A stretch of 64,000 bases of DNA. It comes from Gigaspora rosea (lineage: Eukaryota > Glomeromycota > Glomeromycetes > Diversisporales > Gigasporaceae). The notes under the pieces are model-generated. The model ran no database searches and was not told the origin of the DNA. It saw only the letters and a list, made by a program, of their open reading frames with translations. The DNA lies in assembly GCA_003550325.1 (NCBI GenBank), contig QKWP01001976.1:32258-96257 (forward strand), written 5' to 3'. A program made the translations under genes and the position numbers. Every line of letters begins with the position of its first letter. Position 1 is the stretch's first letter. Of the stretch, positions 21,085-33,164 are shown in pieces.

Positions 21085-24000
21085 GCTCACGATTAATGGA
21101 CAACTCAAAAGTACCACAAAATGAACTACTAATTACAAGTGACATTCTTGAACAACAACCACTAGAACATGACACTGAACAAACACAATTCTTATTTAAC
21201 GAAGGCATCAATATTGTCATACACAATATCCGTGGTGCCTCACAACTGGCAAAATTACAATCTTGGATCGATTTCGCCGCTGATTCAAATATGCATATAA
21301 TTTCGTTAACGGAAACTAAATTAACCGAAAGCAGGTCTAAAGGCCTCACTAATCCAAAATACTACATCTACACTTCTAACTTCCAACCCACACAGCCACA
21401 ACAACGAGAAGCTAGTTTGGGCACTGCGTTGATGATATGCAGACCCCTACAACCCTACATCCATAACATACAGATTTGGCCTGGCATGGCAATCCTTATT
21501 GATTTCTTCTTCCCCGCTAAGAATAGATTGAGAGTTATCTCAACTTACCTCCCCTCGAATCACCCTACATTAAATAAAAAGACACAAGAAAGAATCCTCT
21601 CATGGTATTGAGAAGCAAAGACCCGCAATTGGAATATCCTCATACTTGGCGACTTCAACGCTAATCCCATTAGGGACAAAAAACATCCATTATTTGTAAA
21701 TCTCCACACGGTCAACGCTACCAGCCTCCTACAATTCCATACAATTACCACACCGACCTGGTCAAACTCATCCTCCTCAAGCCAAATCGACGATATATGG
21801 TGTAGCCCTGACATCCTCCTAGATCTCGACCCGCCAACGATTCTGGACGCATCTCACATTACCGACAGTGATCACCGAATTCTGATAACCACATGGCACT
21901 CAAATATCACCCCGCACAGGACCCCTAGAAATAAACGCAAGAAAAGGAAAATATACCACTATAACAAAATGAAACCTGAAAATTGGGAAACCTTTACCAG
22001 CCAAGTTAATAAATATTTTAGCGAACACCCTGCCCCATCAGAACAATCTACATGGAATTCGTCACTACTCAATAAGACTTGGAATAGATGGACTTCAGAA
22101 CTTAAAAATATAATTAACGAAAATATACCATTTACTTACTCTGCGCCTACAACATACTACGCCTTATCGCTAAAAGCAACCAAATTACATATCGCAATCA
22201 AAACCCTAAACAAATGTCTACGACACCTGACTTCCGCCCCACAAATAGACTTACTCTTTGTCAACAACCTACTTAACAAAACCACCAAATTATCAGATAT
22301 TGAAATAACCCCCCTACTATCCACTGACATCAACAACTCTCTCCAACCTACCATCCATAAGCTAAAACAAATAAAACAAACAATATGGACAGCTAGAAAC
22401 CTCGAAAAACAGATAGAACAAAATAAGCGTATCGATTCTTTTGTCAATAAACGTTATCTAGACTTCTCACAAAACACGAGCCGCATGATAGATAGCATAC
22501 TACAAAAAAAAACTGAAGCAGTTCGTACAGACAAGGTCATTCTACCTGCCCAAGTAATTACAAATAAAGAAGAAATTAAACAACACATACAATCGCATTT
22601 TAAATCATGGACCCGACACAACCCCCCACAAGAAGACTACAAAGCGGAATGGGAGGAAGCTTATTCTCCCATAAAGAAGATAGACCCTACTATATATGAC
22701 CCATTATCCCAAGCGATCACTATAGAAGAATTAACTGACACTATCTCTAATGCCCCAAGAGCTAAAGCAACTGGACCCAACCTGATAGCTAACGAAATAC
22801 TACAACACCTACCCAGATCTGCTCTAAACTTCTTACTACTTATCTTCAATAAATGCCTAGAACTCAATATTGTCCCAGAACAATGGCTAAAGGCAAACAT
22901 TTGGCCGATACCAAAAAAACCAAAATACAATTACGACCTACACACCACTCGTCCTATTACCCTGATCGATCACACTCGGAAAATATTCACCAAAATCTTA
23001 ACCCACCGAATTACCTCAATATTACAACGCTATGATATATTATCCCCTCTCAATTTCGCAGCATTCCCTCACCAATCCACCCTACAACCGGTGTCCCAAC
23101 TCACACACATTCTTGAAGATGCCATTACTAACAATAAGGAGATTTGGGCCCTCTCCCAGGACATGTCAAAGGCATTTGACTCAGTCCACATACCTACACT
23201 CACATTAGCCCTTCAAAGAATAAAATTACCCCAAACAACCATTGACCTGCTAATCTTCCTACTTTCACACCGCACTAATAGAGTGATTACAGATATCAGA
23301 CTTACCGAACCCTATGCTGTACTGGATGAGATCGACCAGGGAGAAACCTTCTCCCCGGTATTATGGAAAATATATTACGACCCTCTCATCACCACAATCC
23401 AATACAAATACGAAGGATAAGTTTCTACACTGCTCACAACTCCACCCAAAAACATCCATTACTCAATCATGGCATATATGGACGACTCCCTCTGGATTGC
23501 TCCGGATAAGCTCACTCTCACAAAAATTCTACAAACAGCCGCTTCCTTTTATAAATATAACAATATAAAAGTGAACCCCACAAAATCCACTTTATTGACT
23601 AATACCACTACCACCTCTGCGTAAATAATCTTTGACAATACTGTCATTCCGGCAACAAAATCAGATACCCATCTCAAATATCTGGGTACTTGGTTTTCTA
23701 CCACCCCCAAACCAAAAGCTACACAGCGAACGATAATTGCCGAAATGAAAACGAACCTTCATAAACTAGAATTTGCCTGTATTACTGAAAAACAAGCTAT
23801 CTACGTTATCAACCACGTTCTCATCCCTCGACTTCAGTACCGTCTATACTCATCCTACCTGCTCCTATCCCAACTTAATTCGTTAATGAATCTTTGTATC
23901 AAAATTGTCAAACAGAAAGGCAGACTCGCTAGAGGATTACCGAACTCATTCCTCACCTGTCCTGGCATATACGAATTAAAGGATCTAAAACAAGCCCAAT

Positions 24001-26122
24001 CTACAACACTAATATCCACCCTTTCAAAAAACCTGAACCACCCTAACTTCCACAATTCATACCTCAAACTCCGCTTACAACAACTACAGGACGCAACTCT
24101 CGATAATACATCAATCCTAGAAAAAACCCCAACATTCCCTACCTTCCAAATATATACCCACACCGCACAATCAATCTCAGCAATGCACGAACTTGGAATA
24201 CAATTTACACGACCCCTTTTACAGTGGCCCATTCCAACCACTTTACTGGGCACATCAATCAACACACTCCTTGATAACCACTCCAAGAAAGCAATACTAA
24301 AACAATATCTTAACAAACACAACATTACCTGTATTGAACAATTCTTAGACCACAAAAACACAGAACTGCTGACCTGGCAGGAATTCCATCATAATATCAG
24401 AACAATCCCCAGAGGCCGCACCCCAAAATGGTTTTACACCCTGCAAGAATTAATTAAAGGGAAAACCACCTCTTTAACAGAATACATAACCTCTAATCCA
24501 TTCAAGATCCAAAAATGGACCCCGAAGAAAAAAGGCTGGATCATCACTTCTGACTTAATAATCGCAAAAATCTACAATCCTTTCAAAACACAAATCAAAG
24601 GACGACACTTCATTCGAGCCACTAATTCTAATAGCATCCGGCCCTGCCCCGGCTGTAAGCTCAAAAATCCTGCACTACAAAACAAAAAATGCTACCTTTC
24701 CTTAAATCCTAATCAAATCTACAATCTCCAAATTGATTGCCGATTAACAATTCATGCTAACTGGAAATCTATCAAAAACGCTGTCACCTCCCTCCCGTCA
24801 AAATACCAACCTAATGCACCAATAACAAACAATACACCCAGACCTCTAACTGTTTTCTCCAACCCCCCAAAAACTTTATGGGAACAACTCACTTCAGAAA
24901 ATTTCAACAAAAAGAAACTGTTAATACAGATTACTGTAACAAAGATACATAACCACACCCCTTCAGATAGACCTGTAGCAACTTGCAAAATCGGTTCTGC
25001 CACCCCATTCAACTGTTACAACCTATCATGGCCTTCCTCTTCAAATGCCTTGATTACATCTCTTTCCTTCGCTCTCTCCTCTACAAGCAATAGAACAAAC
25101 TTGCATATAATCACTAATACCAAATCATTCCAACAAACCCTACAACTAATTACACAGTCAGGATTTAAAGACTTACAATACCTTGATAAACTACAACACG
25201 CACTCTCATTACGAACTCTCCTAGCTCTAATAGGCGATCGAAAAATTTCAACATCATTTGATAAAGACCTCAAAATCAACACTACAACTGATCCATTTCC
25301 ACTTGACCTCACACCACAGTATTACTTATACAACAAATTCACCCCACTACTCCTCAATACCTATTGTACTCACTTAATGAAAGACAACTTACGTTTGATT
25401 CACAATAACACCAACTACACCTACTGGCGAAACCAACAACGAAATTCGATTTGGAATGAACACCTAGGAAACATTAACTGGAACAACACTATTACATACC
25501 TCTCTTTCGAAGACAAACCACAAACACTATCAACTAACCCTGCCTCCTCTAACTTAAAAAACTTTAAGGTTAAACTCATTGCCGAAGAAATACCCACACA
25601 CCTAATTCTCCACTTTAGAGACCCAAAGAAGAACCCAAGTTACTTATGTCCCCGGTGCTATTCTGCATCCGAAGATGTTGCACACTTACTAACCTGCTTA
25701 GCCAACTCCACGAACTTCCTCACCGAATCAAATATATACTCAATAGATTAGCTGACAAAAATAATTTACAACTTCCCAATCCTGATAATTTTATTAGATG
25801 CTACAAAGAACTTCATATAGAAAAGAAAGTCCCTATCGGACTAATCACTAATATCACTCTGGCTCCCTTCCACACCGCCACCCAACAAAAGAAGTACACC
25901 CCACTACTACACCACCTCATCGTCGAATATATCTACAAGAATATTTGGATACCCTCCCATGCCGCCCGACACAACGAAGCAGTTCCCAACCCGACACCCA
26001 TACCTGCTCCTACCTTCACAAAAACGAAACCACCCACTCCTCTGCAACTACAAACTAATATCCTATATCACATCGCGAACTGCAAAACACCGAACAAAAT
26101 CCTTTTTGAATCCATAGCCTAG
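21081..26122 (+). pseudogene. LINE ORF2: endonuclease, reverse transcriptase, RNase H-like region, Cys/His motif
   Basis: The start ATG at 21081 overlaps the ORF1 stop as ATGA. The endonuclease part is near 21200-21900, with HNIRGA, LTETKL, LGDFNAN and the C-terminal SDHRILI signature. The reverse transcriptase lies near 22700-23650: PIPKKPKYNYDLH, an AFDSVH block, and AYMDD at 23472-23486 for the catalytic motif. The middle region near 24900-25250 resembles an RNase H fold (ALITSLSFALSS, then LHIITNTKSFQQTL). A CPRCYSASEDVAHLLTC motif at about 25648-25698 is the usual C-terminal zinc-binding motif. Disabling changes: TGA at 21609, TAA at 23418, TAA at 23622 and a frameshift near 25700-25735; after the shift the frame runs on to TAG 26120. 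The intact ancestor would be about 1,680 codons, long for an ORF2. Confidence 0.85.
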
Positions 26123-26278
26123 AGGTCTATTCGACCATTCTAGCAAAGAATAGTCGAGGGTAAATCAGCCCTTACTTCTATCTCCCCTTAGTAATAATAC
26201 ACTGCATGTAACTTTTGATGTAACACGTATTATAAACTTAATAAAGAAATAGAGGATAGACCTCTCTTTAAAAAAAAA
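26121..26278 (+). other. LINE 3' UTR with closing inverted repeat, stem-loop, poly(A) signal and tail
   Basis: AGAGGTCTAT at 26121-26130 pairs perfectly with ATAGACCTCT at 26256-26265, closing the whole 3' UTR. Inside, TCGACCATTCT (26131-26141) pairs with AGAATAGTCGA (26147-26157) around a 5-base loop with one mismatch. AATAAA is at about 26240, and the A run follows at 26270. A folded 3' end is what the reverse transcriptase of several LINE families recognises; here that is inference. Confidence 0.6.
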
Positions 26279-26295
26279 AAAATTTTCTATAACAT

Positions 26296-29200
26296 TTACT
26301 AATTATTTGATAGTATATGTTTATAGTAAGATTGGGATAGTTTGTATTAAGTTATCAGATTTTCATTGTGAAGTACTATAAAAATTCATATGTAGTTAAA
26401 GTTTAGTTATTTGTATTTGGGGCTATTATAATTTTATCTATTATAGAACTTATTAGCTATAGTTGTGAATAGTATATAGGCAAATTAATTTGGAATTTTG
26501 ATAACTTTATTTATTATAATAAACCCAACTTACTGAATATTGTAGATTATGCAGCTATATTTGAATTATCAGATTTATATTGTGATTTTCTAGTAAATTT
26601 AAATATAGAACTTTTCAAATAATTGTAATAACACATAATTTGTGGTTAAATTTGAGTTTGTTTATAATGGAATTATTATAATTTCTATTATTGTTATTAT
26701 AAAAAATTTCTGGTAAAGAAATTTTTAGTTATAGTGATACACAATAATAGGATTAAGTTGGGTTAGTTTATTCTAAAGTAGAGCAAAGGGTCTTAAGGTT
26801 AGGCAATAGAGAGAAAAAAATTGGTTTATAGGATTATAGTAAAATAAAAGATACTCAAATGTTCAAATTAGTATTGTATTAGAATTTAATTCGTTTTAAG
26901 TTAAATTTAGTAGCATATAATATATTTATATTTAATTTTTTAAATACAAAAGTTGATTTTTTATAAGGTATAATATTTATTTAGTATACAGTTCTATATA
27001 AAAAAACTGATTGCACTATGCCATATAAATTACTATTGCTTTGTTAATAATAATATTAATGTTATATTTTATTTTTTAATTTACTTAGTTATCAAATAAT
27101 TTTTTGATTGTAAAATGACTTGATTCAATTTTTAATAATAATTACATTTTTATTAATATTGATAATAAATATATTAAATTTATATATTTTTTTGGTGTTA
27201 TATGTTATTTTAATCAATTTTTTTTATTTATTATAATGGAATTAATTTTTATTGCTGTATATTACTTCTTTTTATTACCAAAATTAAATGTTAATACAAC
27301 CAAAATTTTCTAAAAAAAGTGATTTAGCATAGCACCAAATACTAACAATTGCTTTAAAAGTGCTAAACTAAAATAAGTTATTTCAATATTTATTTAGTAT
27401 ACATATAAGAGTTGCTAATTAATGATATTATTATTTATGCATTATCTTTATGCAAAAGGTTGAGAATTCTTGATTCTTTATTTTATTAACATTTGATATG
27501 CTACTAATTTATGTATTATCTCTATATAAAAATTATGTAGGTTTTAAATTTCTGCTCTATATGTTGTAAAGTCTCTGGCTTATATCTTTTTTTTATTTGT
27601 TTACTCTAGTGTTTTTTTATTATTTACATTGATACAATAATCTTAGCCTTTTTATTTTTAGTCACAGTTAGATATAATTGGCATAACCCCAAAAAGAGTA
27701 GAAAGGTACCACAGCAATTTGGTATAATTTTTGGTTTTTGTATCTGGTGACTGTGTGAGCAAAATACACATGTCAGTTTTTGCACCTTGCAATTTCTATC
27801 ATTGTTAGTTTATTCTTTTTTTTTGCCAAACAATATACACAATTTACTTTTATACCTTTATATTCCAGTTCTTTATTATAGTATATCCAGTTCTTGCTTC
27901 TATCACAAGGTACCACTTTCAATTTTTGAACATAGAGAAAGACTAGTAATTCAATAGCATTAGCCTAAATTGAATATATTAAGTGAGAAAAAGTATATAA
28001 GACTTACCTTTTTGCTTCCAATTTACAGAGAGTTCAAAATAGAAATAACTCAAATAGAGTTCAATTTTATTGAGTATAAAATTCGTAATTAGAATTATAA
28101 ATTAATAATTCCAATAAATCAAATTTGTATCAGCCTAATCCTGTAATCATGTGATATTATTAAAAGCTTTAATGATTAATTTGAAAACTAATATACTAAA
28201 GTTAAAAACCAAGATATTAGTATTAAACAAAATACTAAAAATAAGAAGAATAAAAGAACAACTTATTTTATTCTCCAATTTTGCCATAGCAAGACCCCAT
28301 GAACCTTTAGACCCAGGCCAAATTCTCCACATCTCTTTCTGCCTTCTAGTTCAAGTTACAGTAGTCTTGCATGATTAAAGGACATTGTATTAGTTAGATA
28401 GTAGAGTTGTAGTAGTTTTTAGCCATAGACCTGATGCTACTACTTTAAATTATATGTATATACGTACTTAGCTAGCAGTTTAAAAATTCATCTATAATGA
28501 TAGTTAGCTAAAAATAGGTATATTTATAGATAAGTTAATGATTATATAATCTAAAATTATGAGAAACTGACTAGAAAAGTAGACTTTGGGTCTCATCCAA
28601 TTCAACCACAAAATCTAACAAACATAGACAACCTATTGAAGAAGACATTTAATTTGGCTAGTAGCAGAGTAAAGATTGATTAATCTAAAAGAGAACTGTT
28701 TACACCTCAAAAGTGGGTGATTAGTAAATTAGGCAATTAGCCCTAAGACTTTGATACTGGTTGTCTTTTGGCAAGATTTATTTTATTTATAAAAAAATCA
28801 AAAAATCAAAAAAAAGAACAATAGGTGCATGAAAATAGATCTAACTAATTTAACTAATATATGTACCTATATGAACTATATCAATCATTTTTATTAGATG
28901 ACCAATGCGATTAGTTTGGCTAACTGATCAAACATATTCTACTAAAAAATACCAGAAAGATGCTGAATTCCTGAAATCATAAAAAGCTATAATTTTGCAT
29001 ATGAAATAAATTTTGAAATGATATTACAGTAATCAATATAATCTAAGATCTAAAATATTATAGGTTTACTAATTTCTCCTTCAAGTTACTATTGGTTGAA
29101 TACAAATATCATTTTTCATTAATAAATTACTGATCAGGTGGCTAATAATGTAAGCCATCGAACAATTGCTTCATAATTATTACTTTTCACTTTTTTAATA

Positions 29201-31350
29201 ATAATATTTGGCAATACTTTTGAATTTAGCAACTCTTTACAATAAAACATTTCGAGGGCTATCTTTTTAGCATCTCTTCAAATCTTAATAAATACAATAA
29301 TAACTATAGCATGTTAACAATCATAAAGTATTAAATAATTTTTTTCAAATATTAAAATATCTATTATACTTTGTTATTTTATTAATTAATTAAACACACA
29401 TATTTTAGACTATTCATATTTTATATTTTCAGTTAGAGTAAGTCAAAATGTCTACAGTCAAAGTTATATAGAACAGATGTTCATTATAGTAAGCCTTTAG
29501 AGTTGATTTCATTTGACTGTACTTGAAATTTCATTAGTAGAAAGTTAGTGTACTCAATGAAGTATTGAAAAATAAGAAAATTTTATTTGAGCAACCAATA
29601 CACACATGACAACAAATATTTAAACTCTTTTTTTATTTCTATTTTTTTTATTTTTTTTTTTATTTAAATTTATTTATTTTTTTCTATTTTTTTTAAGGTA
29701 CACATGTGATGATCGAATGTTATGGTCAAGTGATCATGATTCATTAGAATTAGTTTATTATCAGTTATATTAATAAATGAATTATCCAATATGCATAGAA
29801 CATTGGGTGCGCGGTATACTATGTATATCAAAACTATACGTGGCATCATATAAAAATTTACTAAATTTTTTTTTGAGATATGTAACAATATTGAATATGA
29901 AGTATTTTTTATTCTTTAATTGGAGCCAGCATTTAGTCTTTAACACGCAAGTTTAAACCTTTATTTAGATGCACAACCTTTAAAATTTATTGCTTCAAAT
30001 TCAAATTTTGTACAGGTAAGTATTAAATTCCAAAGAACAAAGTTTCAAAGCAAAATTTATATTTTAGTTGAAAGAATTGCCAGTTTATTCAATTTTATTC
30101 GATTAATTTAAGTAAAAAATTTGCTTGTTTAAAAAGAGATAGAAAAAAGGTTGCTTCCAATAAAGGTGAAAAAAAACTGTAACTTTATAAAAACTATGTA
30201 TAAAAATCACTTAGTGGTAAAATTTCAAGCTAAGACAAGATAAACAAACAATGCATCTAAAGAAATGAATCACGATTTATATATAAAAATATATTACATA
30301 GTTCATCAATTAATAATCACTTAAAACTATCGATTATTTAAAAAATAAGTAATCCACATAGATTTAAATAATATACCATGTACCCCAATAAAACATCATA
30401 GAAAATGATCCAATTGATAATTTAATCAAATCATTGATTATATCAATTTTGTTTATAAGGAATAATTAATAAATATGCATAAAATATTTGATCTAAACAA
30501 TTATATCGAGCTGAATTACTCTATACTGAAAAACTTGCCTTTATCATCGTTGGTGATAGAAGATTTTTGTTACTTTCTTCACATATAGATAATGTACTTG
30601 TAATGGTAGCGGAAAATTTCTATCGCTGTTACGGATTTCTGCAAAAAAATGCATGATCTTTTATCGCTACAAAATTTTTATACTAGAGTACATAAAAACA
30701 ATAATTAATCACTGATTATATCACTCTATCGATATTTTCTATGCATATTGGATAATTCAATTATTAATTGTTAAAAATGATTTATTAACAATTTTATATT
30801 ACCAATTTTATGTTTACAATTAATAATCAGAAGTTCACATCGCTAGATATAGCAAATCAAAAATGGCTAAGTGCAATTAAACTTTTTTTTTTATCATCAT
30901 TAAATTTTTACGAGCATATACCTTAAAAGTTAAAATTCGTTTACTCGCTCATACTTACCACATTACATGTCATATCAATATTCTCACAATCTTTTATTTC
31001 ATCAAATGAACAAAATAATTGGTAAAAATGTACAGGACACTCATGACAGATGATAATTTTATTATAAGAATGATTTATTTTATAACAATTGATTGTTGAG
31101 TGATGATCATCACTCTACCGATCAGGGGTAATAATTTTGCATTTTGATTATTATTTGTAATCAACTTATATATACAACCGATGTCCGTAAGCGAAAATAT
31201 TTTGAGCACAATACAGCTAGCTCAGCTCTTTTGCGTAGGCACGCGCTTGAGCTAGATAGAGCGCTTTTTATACAATCGGTTGAATTTGGTGAAATCCAAA
31301 ATTACCAAAAAAAGTTAATTTGCCAAAAATCTATTTCCAAAATTAACCGA
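26296..31350. other. AT-rich region without a supported gene
   Basis: Five kilobases of very AT-rich sequence, with T-rich simple repeats at 29630-29700. All frames are short. A slightly less AT-rich patch at 28255-28380 (with AGACCCAGGCC) may be an old exon or repeat fragment but has no decisive feature. Short inverted repeats occur throughout and no tRNA fold was recognised. Confidence 0.5.
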
Positions 31351-31428
31351 TAATACAACCAAACCTTCCCACAAAAGGTAATTTAGTATAGCACTAAACG
31401 CTGACAAATGTTTCTAAGCACTAAATAT
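27285..31428. repeat. Diverged direct repeat pair 4 kb apart
   Basis: Positions 27285-27375 and 31343-31428 share AATACAACCAAA, a GTxATTTAGxATAGCAC block and CTxACAA in the same order. They are in the same orientation and clearly diverged. They could be ends of an old element or two independent copies of a repeat. Confidence 0.4.
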
Positions 31429-31850
31429 GTTGAGATAATTGAAGCTGGCAATTTGATACAGGAACATTGGAAAACTAAATGCTCAAAATCTCAGGATAGA
31501 TATGCTAGAAAGATTCAATATGTTTATAGAGAATTTCGAAAAAGAACACCAACTAATGCATGGCTTGCCTGGTTGAGTTTACCAAATGATAATATTCCAG
31601 AAGATGAAAAATTTCTGGTTTAACTTCTCGTAAAATGAAAAATCCTCAAACTCGAGATCAGTTCAATTAATGGAATACTGAGAAAATTGCAATGTATAGA
31701 AGATGTAATCCTAATATGGTCAGCTATTTTATTAATAATAAATATGAAGAATATTATATTTCATATGATTGGATAGATAGAAAGAAAATCCAATTATAGG
31801 TTAGATTTCAAAAGCGTCTTTTAACACTTAAAGTATAAATAAATCAATTC
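31408..31850 (+). pseudogene. Relic ORF next to the packaging ATPase, unknown
   Basis: The open part reads like a genuine protein rich in Lys, Arg and aromatic residues (DRYARKIQYVYREFRKRTP, then NAWLAWLSLPNDNIPEDE). Coding-like sequence continues in neighbouring frames to about 31850. No family is recognised. It lies convergent with the ATPase relic and is best explained as another gene of the same virus-like element. It is broken, with a few breaks. Confidence 0.35.
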
Positions 31851-32027
31851 CTTAATTATACTATTTATTCGATTTATTAATATAATATTTTTTGCATAGA
31901 GTAGTTGTCCACTGTTTTTCTAATGCTATTCTTGAGATCACAATTGGGTAGTGCACGAAGTGAAATAAAAATCTATGAAATGCATACTATAACACTATAG
32001 ACTTTTCATTTTTGCAAAGCAAGACAC

Positions 32028-32876
32028 TTACATGGCTAATGTTTTAGCATTTTCAGGTTCAGAATTTGTGGGCTCAGCAGGTAATGTAGTTTTTATTGCA
32101 GAGTAATGGTTCTTCGAACCTAACTTGCATTTTTGCTGTAACTCTATCTCTTTTTGCAAATCTAGTAGAGTATCAAACCTTAGCTGAATTGCAAGTGAAT
32201 CATTCTCAGGCCTATCTAGATCAAATACAATAAATTTGCCTTTGCGTAAGTAGCTGTTAATAACCATTAATGCATTTTTTACGTCATCTGTATATCTACG
32301 AATAATTTTAGAGACATCTTCATATAAACTACTAGAATTAAAAAGTACTAAGTAATTAGCATTTTCACGCATGAATATAGTGATTTTATGATATTTCTGT
32401 GCCATGAATATACATGAAATATTTCAATGTCGCTCATTCCAAAAAATTGCCAATTCGATTCTGTATATGTTCTGAAGCGAAACACAAATCCTTAAAAACA
32501 ATAGCTATACTTCATTCAGGTGGAAATGCTTTTACACTAGAGATTTTTTCTGGTGATATATAGCTAAATCGTATATTTTCATAGTAAGGTACTTTCAGGT
32601 CTTTTGAAATTATACTATATATATATCTAACGAATGCCCATTTTGGCTCGTTAAGATGATAGCCACAAACTATTAAATCATCACAAGAAATATATCTTTT
32701 ACCACCTTTTTTTCCTTTATATATGTATTTAGCTTTATCACTGAGAAAAGGATTTGTTAAGATATTAGTTTTACCTAATCCACTTTTTTCTATAACTATC
32801 ATTCTAAAGGGCCATGTTGGACTAGCTGAATGAGATTGACAACGAGATACAACATGTTTATTAGCTTCATCCATAT
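32028..32876 (-). pseudogene. Packaging ATPase of the FtsK/HerA (A32-like) type, fossil
   Basis: In Polintons and large DNA viruses this ATPase pumps DNA into the capsid. The N-terminal part shows a P-loop-type segment (MIVIEKSGLGKTNIL), the middle a Walker-B-like strand before DLCFASEHIQNRI, and the C-terminal part ITIFMRENANYLVLFNSSS followed by an RRYT segment and a final beta-rich stretch. The order of these motifs fits the A32-like family rather than a general AAA protein. The insertion at 32877-40598 landed at the 5' edge of this gene, and the other side of the target is at 40599 onward. The gene is broken, with about three breaks besides the insertion. Confidence 0.65.
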
Positions 32877-33164
32877 CAGCATGGCGGACATTCGATTTGA
32901 TTGGCTAAAAAAATGTAAACAAATAAACAATATGCATAATGTAGATTATTATATAAATTTATACTACAGACAGTATTGGGCTCTGGACCAAAAGTCCGCT
33001 TTACTGGACTTATAAACTGGCTATTGGACTTATAAGTCCAGTGGACTATTTATAAGTCCAGTTCCAGCTCAATTTTACTGGACTTATAAGCAAGCCTAAC
33101 ACTGACTACAGATGATTTACATTAAACACGATTGGCTAATATCTTAAATACTATATTAGCGAAT

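Larger units (their letters stand above)
18671..26295 (+). mobile_element. Full-length LINE (non-LTR retrotransposon) with 17-bp target duplication
   Basis: The element body is about 18688-26278 (7.6 kb). It is flanked by an exact duplication AAAATTTTCTATAACAT at 18671-18687 and 26279-26295, and ends in a run of about 12 A. It has a 147-base 5' leader, ORF1 from 18835, ORF2 overlapping it at 21081 and a short 3' UTR. The plus strand is rich in A and C and poor in G, unlike the flanking DNA. ORF2 carries an APE-type endonuclease, a reverse transcriptase and a Cys/His end. Only about five disabling changes in 7.6 kb and the perfect duplication point to a recent insertion. The RNase H-like region and fungal host suggest the I/Tad side of the LINE tree, but the clade is not settled. 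Confidence 0.9.
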
